This document shows, in pieces, positions 39,103 to 45,148 of a stretch of DNA of 45,148 nt (positions are counted from its first letter, which is position 1; every line of letters begins with the position of its first letter). The DNA comes from Erysipelotrichaceae bacterium (lineage in GTDB: Bacteria; Bacillota_I; Bacilli_A; Erysipelotrichales; Erysipelotrichaceae). The DNA lies in NCBI GenBank assembly GCA_017473335.1, contig JAFULN010000023.1:1-45148 (forward strand), read 5' to 3'. Both the position numbers and the translations under genes were made by a program. The notes beneath the pieces were generated by a model that worked only from the letters and a program-made list of their open reading frames with translations, was not told the DNA's origin and made no database searches.

Positions 39103-40199
39103 AAAGCTCAATAGGTCAATATATAACCGTTTCATTGTTTGGTGAAAGTCATGGACCAGCAATTGGATGTGTTATTGATGGATTTCCTTCAGGAATGAAA
39201 GTTGATATGGACTTTCTTGCGTTACAGATGGATAAGCGTAGAGCACAGGGGTCATTGTCTACTGCTCGACATGAAGCAGATCAGGTAAAATTTATTTCTG
39301 GTCTTAAAGATGGATTGACTTGTGGTACTCCAATTTGTCTGATGATTGAAAATACTTCTCAACATTCAAAAGATTATTCAAAAATGAGATATATTGCACG
39401 TCCTGGTCATGCAGACTATACAGCTGAAATCAAATATGGAGGATTTCAGGATGCCAGAGGTGGTGGCCACTTTTCAGGTAGAATGACAGCACCCCTGGTT
39501 GCAGCAGGTGCATTGTGTCTACAGCTGCTGAAAGAAAGAGGTATAGTGATTGGTTCACATCTTTTTAAGATGCAGCAGATTCAGGATGAGTCTTTTGATT
39601 CATTATATCCAGAAAAACAGATTGAACAATGCAATCAGAAACAGTTTAGTGTGCTGAATTCTGATGCTGAAGCAAGAATGAAAGAATGTATTGAGCAAGC
39701 TAGAATGAATCAGGATTCAGTTGGAGCTGTAATTCAAACAGCGATTGCAGGACTTCCTGCAGGTATTGGTAATCCATATTTTCATTCCATAGAAAGTGTA
39801 CTGTCTCATTTGATTTTTTCGATTGGTGGAGTAAAAGGAGTTGAATTTGGAGATGGATTTGACTTGATTCATCAGTATGGAAGTAGTGCAAATGACAGTT
39901 TTATGATTGAACAGGGAAATGTTGTGACTTGTTCTAATCATAATGGTGGGATTAATGGCGGAATATCAAATGGTATGCCAATTTTGATACAAACGGCTAT
40001 CAAACCAACACCTTCTATTTATAAGATACAAAAAACAGTTGATTTTTGTAAAATGGAGGAAGTTGAGTTAACAATTGAAGGCCGTCATGATCCATGTATT
40101 GCGCATCGTGCTCGTGTTGTGATTGATTCTGTATGTGCCATTGGCTTGCTGGACTTGCTGCTGTCAAGATCATCTGAACTAGATTGGATGGGTAAGTAA
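39099..40199 (+). CDS. aroC: Chorismate synthase
   Basis: Last step of the shikimate pathway: 5-enolpyruvylshikimate 3-phosphate to chorismate, needing reduced FMN. The protein has 366 residues. Three family signatures are visible: GESHGPAIGCVIDGFPSG near the start, RGGGHFSGRMTAP in the middle, and RHDPCIAHRARVV towards the end, plus NGGINGGISNG at the flavin site. It starts in an ATGA overlap with aroB and ends two bases before the aroEK start. Reduced FMN must come from another enzyme; none is in this operon. Confidence 0.96.
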   Translation: MKSSIGQYITVSLFGESHGPAIGCVIDGFPSGMKVDMDFLALQMDKRRAQGSLSTARHEADQVKFISGLKDGLTCGTPICLMIENTSQHSKDYSKMRYIARPGHADYTAEIKYGGFQDARGGGHFSGRMTAPLVAAGALCLQLLKERGIVIGSHLFKMQQIQDESFDSLYPEKQIEQCNQKQFSVLNSDAEARMKECIEQARMNQDSVGAVIQTAIAGLPAGIGNPYFHSIESVLSHLIFSIGGVKGVEFGDGFDLIHQYGSSANDSFMIEQGNVVTCSNHNGGINGGISNGMPILIQTAIKPTPSIYKIQKTVDFCKMEEVELTIEGRHDPCIAHRARVVIDSVCAIGLLDLLLSRSSELDWMGK

Positions 40200-40200
40200 C

Positions 40201-41448
40201 ATGATTGGATTGATTGGGAAAAAACTAGGTCATAGTTATTCTGCAATGATTCACCATCAGCTTGGAAATCTGAATTATCAGATGATTGAAGTGGATGAAA
40301 ATCAGCTTCAACAATTATTTGTAGAGAAGAAAATACAGGCTGCAAATGTTACAATTCCTTACAAACAGACTGTTTTACAGTATCTAGATGAGCTTGATGA
40401 AAGTGTACAAGTGATTGGTGCATGCAATACGATTGTATATCGAGATGGGAAATATATTGGATACAATACAGATGCAGGCGGTTTTGAAATTATGCTGAGA
40501 ATGCATGATATCGATGTACGAAATAAAAAGATTATCGTGCTTGGCAATGGCGGTGCCAGTAAAGCTGTATGTTATGTTTTACGCAAGATGCAGGCAAAGG
40601 AAATCATTCTTGTTAAAAAGAATCGTTCAGAAGAAACAATTACATATGAACAGTGCTACACTTTGCATCCAGATGCTCAAATGATTGTGAATACAAGTCC
40701 AGTAGGAATGTATCCTGCTTCTGATGAATTGGTGATAAACTTGGATGTTTTTCGTCATTTAGAAGCTGTTATAGATATTGTTTATAATCCATTGTCTACT
40801 TTATTAATTGCCAAGGCAAAAGACAGAGGAATTAAAGCCTGTGGAGGTTTGATGATGCTGGTGGCTCAGGCAGTTATGGCAGCAGGTCATTTTCAGTCCA
40901 AAAAGTTTTCAGATGAAATTGTAAAGAAAATTACTCATGATTTGATGAAAGAAAAACAGAATTTAGTACTGATTGGAATGCCTGGATGTGGAAAAAGTAC
41001 GATTGCAAAAACCCTTAGTGATATGACAAACAGACTAGTCATTGATTTGGATGAAGAAATTGTCAAAGACATTCAAATGAGTATTAAAGATTATTTTGTA
41101 CAGTTTGGTGAAGACGAATTTAGAAAGAAAGAAACTGAAATTACAAAGCGTTTTATGAATGAAACAGGCAAGATTATTTCTTGTGGTGGCGGTATTGTCA
41201 CTCGTCAACAGAATATGATTGCTTTGCATCAAAATGGATATGTTGTTGCCCTTGAAAGAAAGTTAGAAGATTTAGAAGTCAGTGAATCTAGACCATTAAG
41301 TTCTAAACAAAGTCAGTTAAAAGAACTGTATGAAAAAAGAAAAGGTCTTTATGAACATTATGCAGATTTAATAGTGGAAAATAACCAAAGTATTGAAGAA
41401 ACTTGTACAAAAATCCTTGAGGGATGGGAAGAAGGAATTGAATTATGA
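40201..41448 (+). CDS. aroEK: Fused shikimate dehydrogenase - shikimate kinase
   Basis: Bifunctional protein of 415 residues covering two consecutive steps. Residues about 1-250 are AroE: GLIGKKLGHSYSAMIHH, the catalytic Lys in NVTIPYKQ, the catalytic Asp in NTDAGGF, the nucleotide motif VLGNGGASKAV and the NTSPVGMYP segment. Residues about 255-415 are AroK: Walker A in IGMPGCGKST, IDLDEEI (Asp of the DxD region), EFRKKETE (shikimate-binding Arg) and CGGGIV, with the lid RPLSS. The join near residue 250 is short. Neither domain looks damaged. The start follows the aroC stop directly, and the end overlaps aroF by four bases, so coupling is tight. Confidence 0.95.
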   Translation: MIGLIGKKLGHSYSAMIHHQLGNLNYQMIEVDENQLQQLFVEKKIQAANVTIPYKQTVLQYLDELDESVQVIGACNTIVYRDGKYIGYNTDAGGFEIMLRMHDIDVRNKKIIVLGNGGASKAVCYVLRKMQAKEIILVKKNRSEETITYEQCYTLHPDAQMIVNTSPVGMYPASDELVINLDVFRHLEAVIDIVYNPLSTLLIAKAKDRGIKACGGLMMLVAQAVMAAGHFQSKKFSDEIVKKITHDLMKEKQNLVLIGMPGCGKSTIAKTLSDMTNRLVIDLDEEIVKDIQMSIKDYFVQFGEDEFRKKETEITKRFMNETGKIISCGGGIVTRQQNMIALHQNGYVVALERKLEDLEVSESRPLSSKQSQLKELYEKRKGLYEHYADLIVENNQSIEETCTKILEGWEEGIEL

Positions 41449-42461
41449 TTATTACAATTAAGAAGTCAGCTCCAAAACAAGAAGTAGAAAAATTGATTGC
41501 GGATTTAGAAAAACATGGTGTTCAAGTGACACACGTTGTTGGTGAAACCCACGATGTTCTAGGACTAGTTGGTGACACTGCGAAACTGGATGAAAAACGT
41601 ATTATGGCCAATGTGGCTGTACGTAATGTAACACGTATTGCAGCTCCATATAAGTTAGCAAATCGTTTGTTTCATCCAGAGGATTCTGTCATTGATGTTG
41701 CTGGAATCAAAGTTGGCGGACAAGAGAAAATTGTGGTGATTGGTGGTCCTTGTTCGGTTGAGGGGGCAGAGCAGATTGTATCCATTGCTCAGGCTGTGAA
41801 AGAAGCAGGTGCTGTAATGTTAAGAGGCGGTGCTTATAAGCCTAGAACTTCTCCATATGCATTTCAGGGGCTTCAAACGGAAGGAATTTTAGATTTGGTT
41901 GAAGCTAGAAGAAAGACTGGACTTCCAATCGTTTCTGAACTGATGAGTTCTGATAAAATTGAAGAATTTGACAAGTATGTGGATTTGATTCAGATCGGTG
42001 CAAGAAATATGCAGAATTTTGAACTTCTGAAATCATTAGGAAAGACTCAGAAGCCAATTCTTTTAAAGCGTGGTTTGGCAAATACAATTGAAGAATGGAT
42101 CATGTCTGCAGAATATATTATGGCTGCTGGAAACCCAAATGTAATTTTATGCGAACGTGGGATTCGTACCTTTGAAAAATATACAAGAAATACTTTGGAT
42201 TTAAGTGTGATACCAATCATTAAAGAAAGAACTCATCTTCCCATTATTATTGACCCATCACATGCAACAGGAGATTATCGTTATGTAGAAGCAATGTCAT
42301 TAGCTGCGATTGCAGCTGGGGCAGATGGTCTGATTATTGAGGTTCATAATAATCCTGAATGTGCATGGTCAGATGGAGGTCAATCTTTAAAACCTGATAA
42401 ATTTGCGCGTCTGGTTGAGAAATGCCGTAGTATTGCCCATGTTGTGGGCAGGGAGTTGTAA
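41445..42461 (+). CDS. aroF: 3-deoxy-7-phosphoheptulonate (DAHP) synthase
   Basis: First enzyme of the pathway, joining phosphoenolpyruvate and erythrose 4-phosphate. It has 338 residues and belongs to the type I-beta group with an N-terminal ferredoxin-like regulatory domain (about 1-68), as in the Thermotoga enzyme, where Tyr and Phe inhibit by binding that domain. Catalytic marks are VIGGPCSVEG, RGGAYKPRTSPYAFQG, the LKRG segment and the late IDPSHATG with a metal-binding His. No chorismate mutase domain is attached. It overlaps aroEK by four bases and shares one base with aroA. Confidence 0.96.
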   Translation: MIITIKKSAPKQEVEKLIADLEKHGVQVTHVVGETHDVLGLVGDTAKLDEKRIMANVAVRNVTRIAAPYKLANRLFHPEDSVIDVAGIKVGGQEKIVVIGGPCSVEGAEQIVSIAQAVKEAGAVMLRGGAYKPRTSPYAFQGLQTEGILDLVEARRKTGLPIVSELMSSDKIEEFDKYVDLIQIGARNMQNFELLKSLGKTQKPILLKRGLANTIEEWIMSAEYIMAAGNPNVILCERGIRTFEKYTRNTLDLSVIPIIKERTHLPIIIDPSHATGDYRYVEAMSLAAIAAGADGLIIEVHNNPECAWSDGGQSLKPDKFARLVEKCRSIAHVVGREL

Positions 42462-43726
42462 TGAAAGCGACAATTGTTCCATCAAAACTAACAGCTTTTG
42501 ACATAACCATTCCCCCTAGCAAATCTCTTGCGCATCGTGCAGTCATTTGTGCAGCACTAGCACAGGGACACAGCCGTATTGATCATATTGATTACTCAAT
42601 TGATATTAGGGCAACATTAAGAGCGATGGAAGTAGCGGGTGCTAAAGTCACTTATGGAAAAGACTATGTTGAAATTGATGGGATAGATTCTTTAACTGCA
42701 GAACATGATCTTTATGTTGATTGTGAAGAATCAGGTTCAACATTACGTTTTTTAATTCCTTTGTTTTCACTGTTTGGAAAAAAAGTAACTTTTACAGGCA
42801 AAGGAAGATTGATGCAAAGACCTCAAAGCATCTATGAAAAACTCTTTGAAGAAAATGGAACACCTTTGAGTCGAACAGAGAATCAGCTCATCGTTAATGG
42901 TTCGCTTCAAGGGGGGATAATACACCTTCGTGGTGATGTATCATCTCAGTTTATTTCAGGGCTTTTATTTGCCTTGCCTTTATTGAAAACGGATTCAACA
43001 CTGATTATTGATGGTCCTTTTGAATCAAAGAGTTATGTTGATTTAACAGTGCAGATGCTCAAAAAATTTGGTGTATATATCCAGGTTGATGACTGTAAAA
43101 TATCTATTCCTGGAAATCAAAGCTATGCATCCTGCAATGTTTGTGTAGAGGGGGATTATAGTCAGCTTGCCTTTTATGCAGCACTGGGTGTTGTTAATGG
43201 GCCGCTGACATGTCATGGGCTACAGTTGGATTCTAAACAAGGTGATCGTGCTATTGTCAGTATTATCGAACACATGGGAGCTTCTGTAAAGCAATTTGAA
43301 TCAATTATTTCTTTTGAAAAAAGTACTTTGTCTGGTGTGGTCATAGATCTTGCAGACTGTCCGGATTTAGGACCAGCCTTGATGATGCTTGCTTCTTTTG
43401 CACAAGGTGAGACAAAAATCATCAATGCTGGAAGATTGCGCATTAAAGAAAGTGATCGTATAGAAGCAATGGAATCAGAACTTCGAAAGTGTGGAGTACA
43501 GATTCACAGTACAGAAGATACGGTTTGGATTAAAGGGAATGCAAACTGGTATCCTAATGAAGTTCTTTCTGGACATAACGATCATCGTATTGTGATGGCA
43601 CTTGCCATTGGTGCAACGATTGCACAAGTTCCTGTAACAATTGAAGGAGCACAGGCTATCAATAAGTCTTATCCAGGTTTTTTTGAGGATATCAAGAAGT
43701 TAGGAGTTGAGGTTCATGCTGAATAA
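42461..43726 (+). CDS. aroA: EPSP synthase (5-enolpyruvylshikimate-3-phosphate synthase)
   Basis: Sixth pathway step, moving enolpyruvyl from PEP to shikimate 3-phosphate. The protein has 421 residues. Visible sites are the N-terminal PPSKSLAHRAVICAALA, the SGSTLRFLIPLF segment, GDVSSQFISGLLFALP, the LADCPDLGPALMMLASFAQGET run and the C-terminal HNDHRIVMALAIGA plus INKSYPGFFED. The PEP loop reads ESGSTLRF instead of the common NAGTATRF of class I, as in class II-like enzymes; this branch tends to be less sensitive to glyphosate (family knowledge, not a measurement). It overlaps tyrA by about 11 bases. Confidence 0.96.
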   Translation: MKATIVPSKLTAFDITIPPSKSLAHRAVICAALAQGHSRIDHIDYSIDIRATLRAMEVAGAKVTYGKDYVEIDGIDSLTAEHDLYVDCEESGSTLRFLIPLFSLFGKKVTFTGKGRLMQRPQSIYEKLFEENGTPLSRTENQLIVNGSLQGGIIHLRGDVSSQFISGLLFALPLLKTDSTLIIDGPFESKSYVDLTVQMLKKFGVYIQVDDCKISIPGNQSYASCNVCVEGDYSQLAFYAALGVVNGPLTCHGLQLDSKQGDRAIVSIIEHMGASVKQFESIISFEKSTLSGVVIDLADCPDLGPALMMLASFAQGETKIINAGRLRIKESDRIEAMESELRKCGVQIHSTEDTVWIKGNANWYPNEVLSGHNDHRIVMALAIGATIAQVPVTIEGAQAINKSYPGFFEDIKKLGVEVHAE

Positions 43727-44576
43727 AGAAACTCGCTTTCACATCGTGGGTCTAGGTCTTATGGGTGGAAGCATTGCACAGGGATTAAAACGATGTGGAT
43801 GTCATGTGACTGCCATGGATATCAGTGAAGATTCCATTCAATATGCACTTGAACAGGGATGGATTGATGATGGGAGTACTCATGATAATGACTTTTTAGC
43901 AGAATCAGACTTTATTATTTCAGGATTATATCCAAGTATACTTATAGAATGGATAAAGCGTCATAAAGATGATTTTACCTCAGGTACAATTATTACAGAT
44001 GTTACAGGTGTTAAGTCTAAACTGCTTATGCATATTCAAAATATGCTTCCAGCAGGAATAGAATTTGTTGGGTCTCATCCAATGGCCGGAAGAGAAACAT
44101 CTGGGGTTCGTTTCAGTAATCCAGACTTGTTTTTGCCTGCCAATTATATTATTGTTCCTACTGAAAAGAATTCGAAAGAAGCTGTTGAAACCGTTAGAGC
44201 GTTTGCAAAGTTATTAAAGTTTCATCATATTGCAGAATTAAGCATTGATGAACATGACAAAATGATTGGATTCCTTTCACAACTGACACATGTGATTGCG
44301 GTGACATTGATGAATACACATGACAATACTCATCTTGTAGAATATACAGGAGACAGTTTTAGAGATTTAACACGTATTGCGAAAATCAATGAACATTTAT
44401 GGACTGAGTTATTTTTGTTGAACAAAGAGAATCTGCTTCATGAAATTACTGCCTTTCAGAATGAACTGGATCACTTTAAAGAGGTATTATCTCAAGAAGA
44501 TACAGAGGAAATGAAGCGTTTGTTTGTACAGTCGACAAAGCGCAGGAAGTATTTTGATAGAAAGGATACGCTATGA
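43716..44576 (+). CDS. tyrA: Prephenate dehydrogenase
   Basis: NAD(P)-dependent prephenate dehydrogenase of 286 residues, giving 4-hydroxyphenylpyruvate for tyrosine. The N-terminal Rossmann domain (about 8-160) starts FHIVGLGLMGGSIAQGLKRCG; later SHPMAGRETSGVRFSNPDLF, with the catalytic His, is the family mark. The C-terminal helical domain contains HDKMIGFLSQLTHVIAVTLM and FRDLTRIA. The ATG at 43716 is chosen with GGAG nine bases before it; a longer TTG-start frame begins at 43707. No ACT domain is present, unlike Bacillus TyrA, so feedback must act elsewhere (for example on DAHP synthase). It overlaps aroA at its start and aroQ at its end. Confidence 0.94.
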   Translation: MLNKETRFHIVGLGLMGGSIAQGLKRCGCHVTAMDISEDSIQYALEQGWIDDGSTHDNDFLAESDFIISGLYPSILIEWIKRHKDDFTSGTIITDVTGVKSKLLMHIQNMLPAGIEFVGSHPMAGRETSGVRFSNPDLFLPANYIIVPTEKNSKEAVETVRAFAKLLKFHHIAELSIDEHDKMIGFLSQLTHVIAVTLMNTHDNTHLVEYTGDSFRDLTRIAKINEHLWTELFLLNKENLLHEITAFQNELDHFKEVLSQEDTEEMKRLFVQSTKRRKYFDRKDTL

Positions 44577-45055
44577 AACTGCTTGTATTAAATGGACCTA
44601 ATATCAATATGATTGGTATACGTGAAAAAGGAATCTATGGAACAGTAGATTATAAAGCGATTGTTCAAATGATTCATGATCATGCTGAAAAGCTGAATAT
44701 TGAAGTAGAAGTTCGTCAGACTAATCATGAAGGGACACTTGTAGACTGGATTCAGGAAGCTTACTTTACAGGTGTGGATGGCATTGTGATTAATCCTGGA
44801 GCGTATACGCATACCAGTATTGCGATTTTGGATGCCTTAAAGGCAATTGCACCTATTCCTGCTGTAGAGATTCATCTTTCTGATATCATGCAGCGAGAAA
44901 GTTTTAGACATATTTCTTATCCTGCAATGGCATGCGTTGCCCAAGTAAAAGGCAAGGGAGCTCAAGGTTATCTTGAAGCCATGGATATTTTAGTCAATAG
45001 AAAAAAGGGGTTAACGCCAACTGGAGGGGACCCAGTAAATGATGCCACCAGATAG
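44573..45055 (+). CDS. aroQ: Type II 3-dehydroquinate dehydratase
   Basis: Third pathway step, 3-dehydroquinate to 3-dehydroshikimate, by the type II dodecameric enzyme. It has 160 residues, somewhat above the usual 140-150. Family sites are LLVLNGPNINMIGIREKGIYG (catalytic Arg and Tyr), EVRQTNHEGTLVDWIQ, INPGAYTHTSIA, EIHLSDIMQRESFR (catalytic His and Arg) and GKGAQGYLEAM. The last 14 or so residues (LTPTGGDPVNDATR) are not part of the family pattern and fall within three imperfect GCCA-GGGGA repeats, so the true end may have been replaced by inserted DNA. Type I AroD is not in the window. The operon ends here. Confidence 0.95.
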   Translation: MKLLVLNGPNINMIGIREKGIYGTVDYKAIVQMIHDHAEKLNIEVEVRQTNHEGTLVDWIQEAYFTGVDGIVINPGAYTHTSIAILDALKAIAPIPAVEIHLSDIMQRESFRHISYPAMACVAQVKGKGAQGYLEAMDILVNRKKGLTPTGGDPVNDATR

Positions 45056-45085
45056 TGGGGATATACTCCGCCATCTAATGGGGAT
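45016..45085 (+). repeat. Three imperfect direct repeats over the aroQ 3' end
   Basis: Units at 45016-45031, 45044-45062 and 45070-45085 each have GCCA, a variable core and GGGGA(C/T), spaced 28 and 26 bases apart. The first two lie in the coding end of aroQ and its stop. Such arrays resemble the multiple terminal repeats of some insertion sequences (for example the IS21 group), but no transposase is visible before the window ends. Confidence 0.5.
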
Positions 45086-45091
45086 AAAGTG

Positions 45092-45125
45092 AGAGGTCAA
45101 GCTCATATGAGTTTGACCTCTTTTT
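45092..45125 (+). terminator. Intrinsic terminator of the aro operon
   Basis: Stem of 14 bp (AGAGGTCAAGCTCA with TGAGTTTGACCTCT, one G-U pair) at 45092-45121 and a run of T. It ends the operon 37 bases after the aroQ stop. Confidence 0.92.
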
Positions 45126-45148
45126 CAATGATTATTTGAGTGAGAAAC

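Overview
The window is about 45 kb of AT-rich, densely coded chromosomal DNA with strong AGGAGG-type ribosome binding sites, short intergenic gaps and many U-tailed intrinsic terminators. This fits a low-GC Firmicute. Several features point to an anaerobic gut or oral member of the Erysipelotrichia: a class III (oxygen-sensitive) ribonucleotide reductase with its radical-SAM activase, two exported FMN/FAD reductase lipoproteins of the anaerobic-respiration type, and many amidohydrolases and deaminases. The class-level assignment is inference. I see no rRNA, tRNA, CRISPR array or complete mobile element.

Layout. 0.2-3.2 kb: OmpR-type two-component system followed by two unknown membrane proteins. 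3.3-4.9 kb: YtcJ-like amidohydrolase. 4.9-7.9 kb: divergent locus with a protein that looks like a ferredoxin-dependent bilin reductase on the minus strand, facing an operon of an FMN split-barrel protein, an NmrA/vinyl-reductase-like NAD(P) protein and a DUF1295 steroid-reductase-like membrane protein. 7.9-9.1 kb: decayed SIS isomerase and an XRE regulator. 9.2-11.2 kb: flotillin, His-rich DUF2500 protein and a small ORF. 11.3-13.3 kb: FMN/FAD fumarate-reductase-like lipoprotein and a carboxylesterase remnant. 13.4-15.5 kb: metallo-beta-lactamase-fold hydrolase, LysR-like remnant and alanine dehydrogenase. 15.7-19.2 kb: a MarR-NrdG fusion followed by an NrdD-glutaredoxin fusion. 19.2-24.6 kb: adenosine-deaminase-like enzyme, TetR/SDR divergent pair, NIF3-like protein, hemolysin III and MerR. 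24.8-26.9 kb: second flavoprotein, with two FMN domains. 26.9-30.2 kb: small membrane protein, adenine deaminase and MFS transporter. 30.2-33.7 kb: HMA protein, two tandem paralogous amidohydrolases and pyroglutamyl peptidase. 33.8-36.3 kb: UDP-galactopyranose mutase, methyltransferase-like protein and a membrane protein. 36.4-37.9 kb: pheA and a thioredoxin-like lipoprotein. 37.9-45.1 kb: the complete shikimate operon aroB-aroC-aroEK-aroF-aroA-tyrA-aroQ.

How the genes work together. The last 9 kb carries DAHP synthase through EPSP synthase and chorismate synthase, then the Tyr branch (tyrA), with the Phe branch (pheA) just upstream; chorismate mutase is missing. The aro operon is preceded by a strong promoter, a 14-codon leader rich in Phe and Tyr codons, mutually exclusive RNA stems and a terminator. 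This is the architecture of classical ribosome-mediated attenuation, and I consider it the clearest undescribed-looking regulatory system here. The nrd locus couples dNTP synthesis to a DNA-binding domain fused to the Fe-S activase, with a palindrome between the promoter and the start codon that suits autoregulation. The bilin-reductase-like/NmrA/DUF1295 locus and the two flavoproteins suggest reduction of tetrapyrroles, steroids or other enones in the gut. Those substrates are hypotheses. Three decayed genes (SIS isomerase, carboxylesterase, LysR-like) show ongoing gene loss.
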